From: Mucilaginibacter sp. | GTDB lineage: Bacteria; Bacteroidota; Bacteroidia; Sphingobacteriales; Sphingobacteriaceae | Assembly: GCF_025359345.1 (NCBI RefSeq) | Contig: NZ_JANYGQ010000022.1 | Span: 248,001 to 312,000 of the forward strand | Direction of reading: 5' to 3' | DNA: 64,000 bases | In this document: positions 46,255 to 56,294 of the stretch, in pieces | How positions within the stretch are numbered: the first letter of the stretch is position 1 | How the letters are laid out: each line of letters begins with the position of its first letter | Made by a program: the position numbers and the translations under genes | The notes under the pieces: generated by a model | What the model saw: only the letters and a program-made list of their open reading frames with translations | Told to the model about the DNA's origin: nothing | Databases searched by the model: none

Positions 46255-46581
46255 ATGACGGAGCAACCACAACAACCGCCTGCAAGTATTGATGATTTAG
46301 AAACCGGTGATTTATATCGCTTACGATTATTTGTAACTGGGGCAACTCCAAATTCAACAAGGGCAATATCAAACTTAAAAGAGCTTTGTGAAACCCACCT
46401 CGCAAACAAGTACGAGTTGGAGATAGTGGATGTTTACCAGCAGCCACTAATCGCCATCAGCGAGCAGTTAATTGCACTCCCCATGCTTGTGAAACTATCA
46501 CCATTGCCTCAGCGCAGGTTAATTGGCGATATGTCGGATACCGGCAAAGTGCTTAGGGGGTTAGGCTTGCCGGCTATGTAA
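46255..46581 (+). CDS. Second, divergent KaiB-like protein
   Basis: YRLRLFVTGATPNSTRAISNLKELCETHLANKYELEIVDVYQQPLIAISEQLIALPMLVKLSPLPQRRLIGDMSDTGKVLRGLGL. Confidence 0.93.
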   Translation: MTEQPQQPPASIDDLETGDLYRLRLFVTGATPNSTRAISNLKELCETHLANKYELEIVDVYQQPLIAISEQLIALPMLVKLSPLPQRRLIGDMSDTGKVLRGLGLPAM

Positions 46582-46589
46582 TTTTTTCT

Positions 46590-48281
46590 ATGGACCAATT
46601 GAATAACACATATAGTGTGCTTCTAAAAGAGAACGAAGAGCTTAAAATACAGCTGGAGGAGGCAAACGATACCATCGACGCTATCCGTACCGGCCAGGTT
46701 GATGCGCTTATAGTTAATGACGGCGACGGGCATCAGCTGTATACATTAAAAACAGCCGACCAAACCTACCGTGTATTTATCGAGAAGATGAATGAGGGCG
46801 CGGTTACCATAAACCGCCAAGGCCTTATTTTGTATAGCAACTCGCGATTTGCCAGTATGGTGGGTATGCCGCTCGAGAGAACTATAGGCCTTTTATTTGA
46901 AACATTTATAGCAGATCAATCGCGGGATGCCTTTGAGGATGTAATAGCAAATGCGTGGGAAGAGGATTGTAAAGAGGAATTGCTTTTAAAAAACACAGAG
47001 GGCCACTATGTGCCCTGCCTGCTATCGTGCAATACGCTCGAATTGGATGAGGGTGTTGCCTTAAGCTTAATACTAACAGACTTATCGATACTTAAAGAAG
47101 CTGAAAATCAGCTCAAAATTAAAAACCTGCAGCTTGCCGCTGCCCGTTTAGCCACCGAAAAGCTGAACAATGAATTAGAAGATACGGTAAAGGAACGTAC
47201 CAACGAGCTTTTTTTAAGCCGCGAGCACTTTAAATACCTGGCCAACAACATTCCGCAAATGACATGGACCAACCTGCCCGATGGAGAGGTTGATTATTAT
47301 AACCAGCAATGGTATGATTATACCGGGCTTGACCAGCAAGACACGAAAAAATGGGGCTGGCGCAAGGTTTTACACCCAGACGACCTGCAAGCTACTATGG
47401 ACAGGTTTGCTGAATCGTTAAAAACGGGTGAAATATTTGAGATTGAAAATCGCTACAAGCGCGGTTATGATGGCGCCTATCGCTGGCATTTAAACCGTGC
47501 TATTCCACTACGTGACGAAAAAAACGAAATAGTTTTCTGGGTGGGCACAGCAACTGATATTGAGGACCAGAAAAAAGAAATGGAGCGGAAAGATGAATTT
47601 ATAGGTATTGCCAGCCATGAATTGAAAACCCCGCTTACCAGCCTGAAAGGTTATTTACAGCTGATAGCATCCTATAAGCGCGACGAGTTGCCGTCAGTGG
47701 TAAAACAGTATATAGAAAAAGCCAATACATCATTAAACAAACTGCAACGACTTATAAACGACTTGCTGGACGTGAGCAAAATACAAGCCGGCAAACTTGA
47801 ATATGCGTTTACAAAGTTCAATATAACCGACCTGATAAAGACGTGTATTGAAAACGCTGAGCACATTCATCCCGATAACAATTTCATTATCCGCGATGGC
47901 AAGGATTATACCGTAAACGGAAACCCCGAACGCCTTGAGCAGGTGGTAATGAACCTTATAAACAATGCTGTAAAATACTCGCCTCAAAATAAGGATGTAA
48001 TCATACATATTACTGACCACGCCGATTGTGTGCGTGTTTCCGTTACTGATTTTGGAATTGGCCTTTCTGCCGAACAGCAGGAACGCATATTTGAGCGCTT
48101 CTATCGCGTTGAGGATAAAAAGTACACCACCAGCGGCCTGGGCATGGGCCTTTATATCTCTGCTGAAATTATCAGCTATCACAATGGCAGCATTGGTGTA
48201 GAAAGCGAGGTCGGCAAAGGCTCGACGTTTTATTTTGGATTACCGTTAATTAGAGATTATAGGCTGGAGACCAGAGATTAG
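46590..48281 (+). CDS. PAS-domain sensor histidine kinase, terminal gene of kai operon
   Basis: Coiled coil LLKENEELKIQLEEANDTIDAIRTGQVDALIV, PAS/PAC, FIGIASHELKTPLTSLKGYLQLI, NLINNAVKYSP, GLGMGLYISAEII. Confidence 0.94.
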   Translation: MDQLNNTYSVLLKENEELKIQLEEANDTIDAIRTGQVDALIVNDGDGHQLYTLKTADQTYRVFIEKMNEGAVTINRQGLILYSNSRFASMVGMPLERTIGLLFETFIADQSRDAFEDVIANAWEEDCKEELLLKNTEGHYVPCLLSCNTLELDEGVALSLILTDLSILKEAENQLKIKNLQLAAARLATEKLNNELEDTVKERTNELFLSREHFKYLANNIPQMTWTNLPDGEVDYYNQQWYDYTGLDQQDTKKWGWRKVLHPDDLQATMDRFAESLKTGEIFEIENRYKRGYDGAYRWHLNRAIPLRDEKNEIVFWVGTATDIEDQKKEMERKDEFIGIASHELKTPLTSLKGYLQLIASYKRDELPSVVKQYIEKANTSLNKLQRLINDLLDVSKIQAGKLEYAFTKFNITDLIKTCIENAEHIHPDNNFIIRDGKDYTVNGNPERLEQVVMNLINNAVKYSPQNKDVIIHITDHADCVRVSVTDFGIGLSAEQQERIFERFYRVEDKKYTTSGLGMGLYISAEIISYHNGSIGVESEVGKGSTFYFGLPLIRDYRLETRD

Positions 48282-48426
48282 AAAATTGGAGGAGTAAATT
48301 TTATAATTCTTTGATTCAAAACGTATCAGTCCAGCTTCTCATATATTAACGGGAATACTTTGTTCAAAAATGGCATCGAAGCTTTAATCTTGACAATAAA
48401 AACAGGAATATTTTTTTCATAATTAA

Positions 48427-49056
48427 TTAGGCGAGAGTAAGCTGACTATTTTTTCTGCGGATAACAAGTTCGGCTATAATAAGATTAGGCACCCAACACA
48501 ACCAGGATATAATTCGATACGAGGTTACAAACTCCATGTGCCCCAAACCGGTGGTCAGCGGCAGCCAGATGCGCAGGGTAACGGCCGCAAATGCCAGCGC
48601 GTAATTGCGTATCATCCATGCTTCGTGCTCTGAGATCCTTAATTTACGGATGCTAGTATAAGCCATCACATCGGTATAAAGCCAAAGGAGCGCAAGCGCG
48701 CCAAACCCAAGCGAACAAATGATGCCACCGCTTGCAAACAATGCAATATAAAGCCCGGCGCAGCTACTTATAAAAACAGATAACACATATATTTTACCCA
48801 CCAGGCGATGTACCCTTAAGTAACGCCCGCGCAGCTTTTTACTAAATTGCGTCCACCCAATCAGTAGGGCAAGCCCACCAAATGATATATGCAGATAAAA
48901 TACGGTGTGCCAAATGGGGTTACGCAATAATTCAGCGGGTTTACTTTGAAAGAGGCCCTTGTTATGCATATCAACAAAGTAATAAATTAGCGGATAAAGG
49001 CCGATAGCTATTGCGAACAGCGCAAAAGGTATCCAGGGTAGGTTTTTAAGTTTCAT
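48427..49056 (-). CDS. DUF2306 membrane protein
   Basis: TM helices; WHTVFYLHISFGGLALLIGWTQF, RVHRLVGKIYVLSVFIS, EHEAWMIRNYALAFAAVTLRIWLPL. Confidence 0.85.
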   Translation of the reverse strand: MKLKNLPWIPFALFAIAIGLYPLIYYFVDMHNKGLFQSKPAELLRNPIWHTVFYLHISFGGLALLIGWTQFSKKLRGRYLRVHRLVGKIYVLSVFISSCAGLYIALFASGGIICSLGFGALALLWLYTDVMAYTSIRKLRISEHEAWMIRNYALAFAAVTLRIWLPLTTGLGHMEFVTSYRIISWLCWVPNLIIAELVIRRKNSQLTLA

Positions 49057-49068
49057 ATATTTTTAGTT

Positions 49069-49162
49069 AGAGTCAAGAATCAAGAGGTTAAGAGTCAAGA
49101 TGAATCTTCAGTTGCCAGTCATTCTTCTTATCTTGATTCCTGGCTCTTGACTTCTTGATTCT
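49069..49162. repeat. Foldback element AGAGTCAAGAATCAAGAGGTTAAGAGTCAAGAT / ATCTTGATTCCTGGCTCTTGACTTCTTGATTCT
   Basis: Long imperfect inverted arms at 49069-49101 and 49130-49162. Confidence 0.75.
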
Positions 49163-49301
49163 AATTTACGCCATTTTGACTTCACTTACCACCTCTTAGT
49201 TACAAGCCGTTTTCGTCCGGTGGTCACCAAAAATCGTCCACTGGTCAAAATAGTTTCCACAGGTTGCACAGGTGCAGTTCCTTTACAGAAAAAACAACCA
49301 A

Positions 49302-50516
49302 ATGGAAACTTCACAACGACAAACCTACCTTGATTGGTTACGCATAATATCAATAGCAGGCGTGCTATTTTTTCATTCGGCCATGCCTTATGTAGCCGAG
49401 GATGGCTGGCATATCAAGAACCACGAAACCAGCAGCCTGCTGATGGAATCAAACCATTTTTTGCACCTTTTTCGCATGCCGCTGCTCTTTTTCATTTCAG
49501 GTACTGTAAGCTATTACATGATGCAGCGGCGATCTACTTTAAGCTTCATCGGCTTACGTTTCCGCAGGCTTTTTATACCCTTGCTGGTGGGCATGTTCAT
49601 TATTGTGCCCCCGCAAATTTATATGGAACGCTTAAACAGTGGTTTTAAAGGCAGCTACTGGGATTTTTATAAAACCGTTTTCAATTTTGTACCATATCCC
49701 AAAGGCAGTTTTAGCTGGCACCACTTGTGGTTTATCGCCTACCTGTTTATCTACGATTTATTATTTGCGCCCATGTTTGCCTGGATGATCTCACCCAAAA
49801 GTGACGCCTTTAAACAAAAACTAGCTACACTGGCAAACGGCAAATGGGTTTATTTATTGATGTTTCCCGGCATTATATGGTTTACACTGCTGAGCGGGAA
49901 ATTACCTGAAACCAACGACCTGGCGCATGACGGTTGCTACTTTGTTTACTGGTTATTGTTCCTGCTGGCTGGTTTTATCTGCATATTACAACCCAAACTG
50001 ATGGACAGCCTGGAGCGCAACCGCCGATTTGCTTTGAGTGCAGGGTTTTTAACCCTGATGATATGGGAATGCATGAGGTGGAATAAAGTTGAGCCGGGGT
50101 ATGCAAACTGGCCATTTCAAAGCAACTTATTCAATTATTTGTTTATAGCCTTAAGGCCCACCATTGCCTGGGGATGGGTACTGGCATTGGTGGGCTACGG
50201 TAAGCATTACCTCAATCGCAAGCATGCCATACTTAATTACCTGAACCAGGCAGTGTATCCGTTCTACATCCTGCATCAAACGGTGATTGTGCTGGTGGTT
50301 TATTATATCGTGCAAACTCAAAATGAAAGTATCCTGTCGAAATATATCTATACCGTTGGGATCACTTTCTTTGTAAGTGTGCTGATCTATCACCTGTTTA
50401 TCCGTCCGTATGCTTTTACAAGGTTTTTGTTTGGTATGAAGCCAAAGGACAAACCGAAGCCGGCGATGCAGGTGGAAAAGGAAGATATTAAACCTGTGGT
50501 AGTGTTATCTGCATAA
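49302..50516 (+). CDS. Acyltransferase family 3-like membrane protein
   Basis: RQTYLDWLRIISIAGVLFFHSAMPY, HLFRMPLLFFISG; multi-TM. Confidence 0.88.
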   Translation: METSQRQTYLDWLRIISIAGVLFFHSAMPYVAEDGWHIKNHETSSLLMESNHFLHLFRMPLLFFISGTVSYYMMQRRSTLSFIGLRFRRLFIPLLVGMFIIVPPQIYMERLNSGFKGSYWDFYKTVFNFVPYPKGSFSWHHLWFIAYLFIYDLLFAPMFAWMISPKSDAFKQKLATLANGKWVYLLMFPGIIWFTLLSGKLPETNDLAHDGCYFVYWLLFLLAGFICILQPKLMDSLERNRRFALSAGFLTLMIWECMRWNKVEPGYANWPFQSNLFNYLFIALRPTIAWGWVLALVGYGKHYLNRKHAILNYLNQAVYPFYILHQTVIVLVVYYIVQTQNESILSKYIYTVGITFFVSVLIYHLFIRPYAFTRFLFGMKPKDKPKPAMQVEKEDIKPVVVLSA

Positions 50517-50533
50517 ATTTGTAATTTAACAAT

Positions 50534-51580
50534 ATGAATTTTTTGAAAAAATGCATATTCCCTGCCTTGTACGGCTTGCTGGTATATTTTACAGTTAGGC
50601 TGCTACATGATACCGATATCCACCAGCGCTTTTGGGAAAGGCGGTTTTACATCAATGCGGTGGAGATGACCTGCTCGGCCATTGTGGGATATTTATCCAT
50701 TTATATTTTTCAAAGATTATTTAAGTATTATGACAAGCGCTGGCCCGTACAGTTATCCTACTGGGGAGTGGCGAGGGAACTCGTGATATTGGTGGGCATT
50801 AACCTGGTATTGGTCAATGTGATATTCGTTCCGATGGATATGGCCCTGCACCAGGACGACTGGAAAGCCTGGTGGATACCCTGGGCTGACGTGGCAGATA
50901 TCAACATGATCCCGACCTTATATGCTATTATTTATTATGGCATAGCGCGTAGCAGCACCTGGTTAAAGGCCTATGTTAGTAATAAGGTACAGTTAGAAAA
51001 GCTAACTAATGACCACCTGCAAACCGAGCTTAAATTCCTGAAAGCACAATATCACCCGCATTTTTTATTCAATGCACTTAACACCATCTACTTCCAGATG
51101 GATGATGACATTGAAGGTGCAAAAAACAGCATCGAAAAGTTTTCGGAACTGATACGCTATCAACTTTACGATCAGCAACAACAGGTGCCTGTAACAAGCG
51201 AGATTGAATACCTGCAGAGTTTTATCGACCTGCAAAAAATACGCAGCAGCGATAAGTTGCAGCTAAACGTCAATTTCGACCCTGCGCTAAACGGGCAATT
51301 GGTTTACCCCCTGTTGTTTTTGCCCTTTGTTGAAAATGCTTTTAAATTTGTAGGTGGCGAATACAAGCTTGATATTAAAGCTGAATTGGCCAATGGTGAA
51401 ATTATTTTCGCCGTTCAAAACTCGCTGCCAAATTTTAAAGCGCCCCTTGTCGAAAGCAGCGGTATAGGATTGGAAAACCTAAAACGCAGGCTCGATTTAT
51501 TGTACCCCGGCAAGTACACACTGTTTACCGAAGCCGCTGCTGATACTTTCACCGCCGAACTGAAACTACAATATGAATAA
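50534..51580 (+). CDS. LytS-type sensor histidine kinase
   Basis: LKAQYHPHFLFNALNTIYFQ, LLFLPFVENAFKFV, GIGLENLKRRLDLLYPG. Confidence 0.94.
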   Translation: MNFLKKCIFPALYGLLVYFTVRLLHDTDIHQRFWERRFYINAVEMTCSAIVGYLSIYIFQRLFKYYDKRWPVQLSYWGVARELVILVGINLVLVNVIFVPMDMALHQDDWKAWWIPWADVADINMIPTLYAIIYYGIARSSTWLKAYVSNKVQLEKLTNDHLQTELKFLKAQYHPHFLFNALNTIYFQMDDDIEGAKNSIEKFSELIRYQLYDQQQQVPVTSEIEYLQSFIDLQKIRSSDKLQLNVNFDPALNGQLVYPLLFLPFVENAFKFVGGEYKLDIKAELANGEIIFAVQNSLPNFKAPLVESSGIGLENLKRRLDLLYPGKYTLFTEAAADTFTAELKLQYE

Positions 51581-52271
51581 CATAAGCTGCATAATAACCG
51601 ATGACGAGCCATTTGCACGTAAAGGATTGCAGGGCTATGTAGAAAAAATAGGCTTTCTTGATTTAAAGGGAGTGTGCGAAGACGCACTGCAATTAAGCGA
51701 TATGCTGCAGCGGCAACCTGTCGACCTGCTTTTCCTTGACATTCAAATGCCCCACATTACCGGTGTCGATTTTATTCGGGCATTGTCAAAGCCGCCGAAA
51801 GTTATTTTCACCACAGCCTTTGAGCACTATGCCCTGCAAGGCTTTGAGCTGGATATAATGGACTACCTGCTAAAACCCATCAGCTACGAACGTTTTTTAA
51901 AAGCCGCCTGGAAAGCCCGCGACTACTTTGCGTTGAAAGAAAACGCGCCAGCGGCACCGGCAGTCGCCTACATTTTTATAAAAGCAAACGGCAAACTGGA
52001 GAAAGTGAATTTTGATGAGATATTGTTTATAGAGGGGATGGAAAATTATGTAGCCATCCACTTACCCGGTAAAAAACTGATCACGCACAGTACTATAAAA
52101 TCCCTGGTGGAAAAATTACCGGCAGGACAATTTCTGCAGACCCATAAGTCGTTTATTGTCGCCATTAGTAAGGTGGAAGCCATCGAAGGCAACACGCTGC
52201 ATATTCAAAAGCACCAGGTGCCAATCAGCAAATATTTACGGGATGTTGTTTTGGGGCAGATTGTGAAATGA
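51573..52271 (+). CDS. LytTR-family response regulator
   Basis: CIITDDEPFARKGL receiver, LLFLDIQMP, LytTR domain GMENYVAIHLPGKKLITHSTIKSLVEKLP; overlaps lytS by 8 nt. Confidence 0.95.
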   Translation: MNNISCIITDDEPFARKGLQGYVEKIGFLDLKGVCEDALQLSDMLQRQPVDLLFLDIQMPHITGVDFIRALSKPPKVIFTTAFEHYALQGFELDIMDYLLKPISYERFLKAAWKARDYFALKENAPAAPAVAYIFIKANGKLEKVNFDEILFIEGMENYVAIHLPGKKLITHSTIKSLVEKLPAGQFLQTHKSFIVAISKVEAIEGNTLHIQKHQVPISKYLRDVVLGQIVK

Positions 52272-52390
52272 ATTTGATTTGAAGATTTGGCAATTTGAAG
52301 ATTTGACGGTTGAACAACTTGAAAATGTGGAAAATGAACGGGTACTACCATCTTCAAATTAAAAACTCATCTTCAAATTTTCAAATCATT
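52262..52390. repeat. Degenerate foldback region (GATTTGAAGATTTGGCAATTTGAAGATTTG / CATCTTCAAATT...CATCTTCAAATTTTCAAATCA)
   Basis: Repeated GAAGATTTG words upstream, reverse complements downstream; convergent gap. Confidence 0.6.
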
Positions 52391-52691
52391 TCCCCTTTTC
52401 CCAAGCCAGCGTCAAAGCATCCCTCAACATACCTTCCCTCACGTTATCGAGTTCAACGAATGTTGCACCCTTTAATCCCCATTTGTTGGGTACAGGATAA
52501 AAAATAGTTGGGTCAAATGAATGAAACACCGATTGGTCTACAGGCGACAAGGTCACCATCATCCGGCGCTCGGGTATCCAAAGGGTCGAGAATATCCGTT
52601 TTGCTTTAAATGCCGGTTTGCCAAAATGGTCCTGCTCAATAGTACCAGGTAAACTTAAGGCAATTTGCCGGGCAGTTTCTATATCAACCAT
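52386..52691 (-). CDS. MmcQ/YjbR-family protein
   Basis: Start MVDIETARQIALSLPGTIEQDHFGKPAFKAKRIFSTLW. Confidence 0.85.
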   Translation of the reverse strand: MVDIETARQIALSLPGTIEQDHFGKPAFKAKRIFSTLWIPERRMMVTLSPVDQSVFHSFDPTIFYPVPNKWGLKGATFVELDNVREGMLRDALTLAWEKGK

Positions 52692-52784
52692 GTTTTTAAG
52701 TCTTAAGTCGGGAGTCTTTAGTCTTAAGTCAGGAATATCCAAGCTCCATCTTTGGGCTTTAGACTATCGACTCTTGACTTAAGA

Positions 52785-53417
52785 CTACTTTCTACTTGTC
52801 AAAGCAATTTTAACACCCAAGCCTATTAATATAAAACCTGTAATTTTCTCCTGCATGGCCCATATTTTAGGGTTTTTGCTGAAAAAATCTTTGGTTTTAC
52901 CTAGAATACAGGCAACAACAATTAACACCAGTGTGCCCTGTATCGCAAACCACAGGCCCAATACCAGCAACTGCAATTTAAAAAATGGCGATGCAGCATT
53001 AATAAACTGTGGCAAAAACGAAAGGAAAAAGATGGCTACTTTGGGATTCAGTGCATTCGTTATCGCGCCTTGTTTAAACAATTTCCAATAATCAGCTTTC
53101 CCTTCACTGTCATTCTTTGTATTTATACTTTGTTTGGATAGCAACGCCTTTACGCCAAGATAAATGAGGTAAGCCGCACCCGCGTATTTAATCAACTGGA
53201 AAAGGTATGCCGACTTTGCAATAACAATAGACAAACCCAGAACTGCAGCCGCAATATGCACCGAGCAACCGGCAAATATGCCCACCGCCGATATTACACC
53301 TGCCTTTATTCCATATGATACACTGCGGGACGCGACATAAATCATATCATTACCGGGTGCCAGGTTAAGCAATAGCGAGGCAATAAAAAACAGGTACAAG
53401 TTTTGAAAACTAAACAT
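52785..53417 (-). CDS. LysE-family translocator
   Basis: LNLAPGNDMIYVASRSVSYGIKAGVISAVGIFAG, KYAGAAYLIYLGVKALL, NPKVAIFFLSFLPQF. Confidence 0.93.
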   Translation of the reverse strand: MFSFQNLYLFFIASLLLNLAPGNDMIYVASRSVSYGIKAGVISAVGIFAGCSVHIAAAVLGLSIVIAKSAYLFQLIKYAGAAYLIYLGVKALLSKQSINTKNDSEGKADYWKLFKQGAITNALNPKVAIFFLSFLPQFINAASPFFKLQLLVLGLWFAIQGTLVLIVVACILGKTKDFFSKNPKIWAMQEKITGFILIGLGVKIALTSRK

Positions 53418-53516
53418 AACCCTAAATTAAATAAAATCAGTCATTGTTAATTATCACTGCCTGCTATTTTCGCCGGAGTTTTAATTTAAATTTGACCACC
53501 ATAATCTCCAACCAAT

Positions 53517-54296
53517 ATGCCAACCATAGAAAATGGAAGTGTAACTCTAAATATAAGTGATAGCGGTATTGCAACTATCACCTTTTACCATCCTGCACAA
53601 AACTCGTTACCGGCTGCTTTGCTTGATGAACTTGCCGAAAAAATAACAGCAGCGGGCAATGATGCGCAGGTCCACGTAATAGTTTTAAAAAGCGGCGGCG
53701 ACCGTACCTTTTGTGCCGGCGCCAGTTTCGATGAGTTGCTACAGATAAAGGACAAAGAGGCCGGTGCTGTATTTTTCTCGGGCTTTGCAAAAATCATTAA
53801 TGCCTGCCGCAAATCGTCAAAAATTGTAATAGCACGCATACAGGGCAAAGCGGTAGGAGGTGGCGTTGGCCTCGCAGCTGCGGCCGACTATTGCCTGGCC
53901 ACTGAAGCCGCGTCTATAAAATTAAGTGAACTGGCGATCGGCATCGGCCCGTTTGTGATATCCCCTGCGGTTACACGCAAAATTGGCTTACCTGCTTTTT
54001 CGCAACTAACCATCCGCGCTACCGATTTCCAAACCGCTCACTGGGCTATGGAAAAAGGCTTGTACAACGAAGTATACCCTGATATTGCTGCATTGGATGC
54101 CGCAATGGACGCGCTTGCCGAAAAACTCGCCTCTTATCATCCTGAGGCATTAAAAGGCCTCAAAGAAATTTTATGGGAAGGTACCGCCGACTGGGACGAA
54201 CTTTTAACCGAACGCGCAGCTATCAGTGGGCGGTTGGTGCTGTCGGAGTTTACCCAACAATCGCTGCACGGTTTTTTGAGCGGCAAGAATAAATAA
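53517..54296 (+). CDS. Enoyl-CoA hydratase/isomerase family protein
   Basis: VIVLKSGGDRTFCAGASFDEL, RIQGKAVGGGVGLAAAADYCLATEAASIKLSELAIGIGP. Confidence 0.93.
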   Translation: MPTIENGSVTLNISDSGIATITFYHPAQNSLPAALLDELAEKITAAGNDAQVHVIVLKSGGDRTFCAGASFDELLQIKDKEAGAVFFSGFAKIINACRKSSKIVIARIQGKAVGGGVGLAAAADYCLATEAASIKLSELAIGIGPFVISPAVTRKIGLPAFSQLTIRATDFQTAHWAMEKGLYNEVYPDIAALDAAMDALAEKLASYHPEALKGLKEILWEGTADWDELLTERAAISGRLVLSEFTQQSLHGFLSGKNK

Positions 54297-54458
54297 TACC
54301 TGTAATAATAAGAAATTCAAAGATACCCAAAGCTGATTGCTACCAAATTTCTTGTTTGTTTTCCATATCTATTATATCAACCATATATTACTGTCCGTTA
54401 CTTTTTATTCCTATTTTTACTATAGCAAATTATTCATATCCTTTTAAAGTACGCACAA

Positions 54459-56036
54459 ATGCATTTTACCGAAAAAGTGAAAGCCGTTACTGTGACAAGT
54501 TTAGTCAGTATTTTATCAGGTTTAGTGGTTATAGCCGGTTGGTTTTTTAGTATCCCCGTTTTTCAAACCGCTATTGCCAACCAGGTATCGATGAAGTTTA
54601 ATGCAGCATTAAATTTCGTTTTATTGGGTTTTGCCTTGTTGCTTACACAAAGCCTTCCTAAAAGATTTTATAATTCGGCATTTGTTATACTTTCATTAAC
54701 AATTCTAATAATTGGCCTTGTCTCACTGCTTCAAACCGTCTTCCATTTCAATTCAGGAGCTGACGAGCTTGTTATTGCCGACAAGTTATCCATTAAAAGT
54801 AAATCTCTTTACCCCGGACGCATGTCGGTCAACACCGCGATATGTTTTGTTTTATTCGGGGCGGCACTCTTGGGGTTAAGCGCAAAAAGCAGGTTAATCC
54901 ATATGTTGTCCCAATACTGTTTAAATATTGTTACTGCTGTTTCAGGTGTAGCCCTGATTGGTTATTTGTATGGACTCCCGTTATTTTATAGTTTATACAC
55001 TATCGGATCAATGGCATTTCATAGCGCTATATTATTTTTCGCGCTGTCAATCACAGCGTCGCTGCTACAGCCTGAAGTAGGCGTTACCAGTTTATTTACC
55101 GGCAACCTGGTAGGCAACAAGATGGCGAGGCGGCTATTTGTACTCATTATGTCTGTTATTGTCATTTTCGGCATATTCAGGGAGGAATTATTGCGCCGCC
55201 AGTTGTTTTCAATACAAACCGGCATATCGCTGTTCATATTTTGTTTGCTATGTGCAGGGCTTGGGCTAATATGGCATACTGTTAACTGGCTGAACAAAAT
55301 TGACATACGCCGCCATGAGGCGGAAAAGAACGTATCGGTTTTGAACAATGACCTGGAAAAGATTGTTAAGGAGCGATCGGGCAAATTAATTTTAATGTTT
55401 CAGAAATTCAGGGAAAGCGAAGAGAAATTCAGGGCAGCCTTTGAATCTTCCGCAATAGGGATGGCTTTAATTTCGCTAAAGGGCAGCTTATTAAAGGTAA
55501 ATAAAAGATTTTGCGACATGATTGGATACAAGGAACATGAATTGCTTACTATGTATTTTAATGACATAGCCCATGAAAAAAATGCTACAGCCCCTGGCAA
55601 TTTGTTGAATATTGCGTTAAAAAACGGCAAACCTTATAAAGCTGAAAAAAGATATGTGTGCAAAAACGGCGCTATTGTTTGGGTGTCAGTTAATATAGCA
55701 ACGGTAATAAATAAAAAAGGCAGCCCTGTTTATTTTGTAAGCCAGTTTGAAAACATTACCACACGAAAAAAAGCCGAAGAAAATTTAAAAAAAGCATATG
55801 AGCAAATACAGCAGCAGGTTAGGAAACAGTCGCATCTTATACGCAGTCCGGTGGCTAACTTAAAAGGGTTAACCTCCATACTGCTGGAGGAACCCGCAAA
55901 TAGTGAGATATTAAGGTACATACAGGCAGAACTTGAAAGATTAGACAATGTAATAATTGAAATGGCCGAAGATGCGGCGGCGCAGGGCGCCGTTAACATC
56001 ATAGTAAAAAAACGCGCCTTTCGTAAAGTATCTTAA
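54459..56036 (+). CDS. Multi-TM PAS sensor with HisKA-like DHp segment but no HATPase domain
   Basis: About eight TM helices, coiled coil, PAS/PAC, then QSHLIRSPVANLKGLTSILLEE and stop about 50 aa later. Confidence 0.8.
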   Translation: MHFTEKVKAVTVTSLVSILSGLVVIAGWFFSIPVFQTAIANQVSMKFNAALNFVLLGFALLLTQSLPKRFYNSAFVILSLTILIIGLVSLLQTVFHFNSGADELVIADKLSIKSKSLYPGRMSVNTAICFVLFGAALLGLSAKSRLIHMLSQYCLNIVTAVSGVALIGYLYGLPLFYSLYTIGSMAFHSAILFFALSITASLLQPEVGVTSLFTGNLVGNKMARRLFVLIMSVIVIFGIFREELLRRQLFSIQTGISLFIFCLLCAGLGLIWHTVNWLNKIDIRRHEAEKNVSVLNNDLEKIVKERSGKLILMFQKFRESEEKFRAAFESSAIGMALISLKGSLLKVNKRFCDMIGYKEHELLTMYFNDIAHEKNATAPGNLLNIALKNGKPYKAEKRYVCKNGAIVWVSVNIATVINKKGSPVYFVSQFENITTRKKAEENLKKAYEQIQQQVRKQSHLIRSPVANLKGLTSILLEEPANSEILRYIQAELERLDNVIIEMAEDAAAQGAVNIIVKKRAFRKVS

Positions 56037-56294
56037 GCGGCGCCCGGCAATACTCTAAAATTAGACGAGTATATTTTAACGTTTCCTAAATCCATCACAA
56101 TATAATAGCATAATTCAAGTAAAAAGCGGCAAGATAAAACAACCTTTACCGGCACAAGTCGTATAAATGGCTCGTTACGCGGGTATTATTTTACTTTTAT
56201 TTGCAAAATTAACTATCGGTTATTGTTAAAGGTTTAATAGATTTACGTGATGATTATTGAGTATTAATTTTAACACACCTGTTATTTTCATTGT

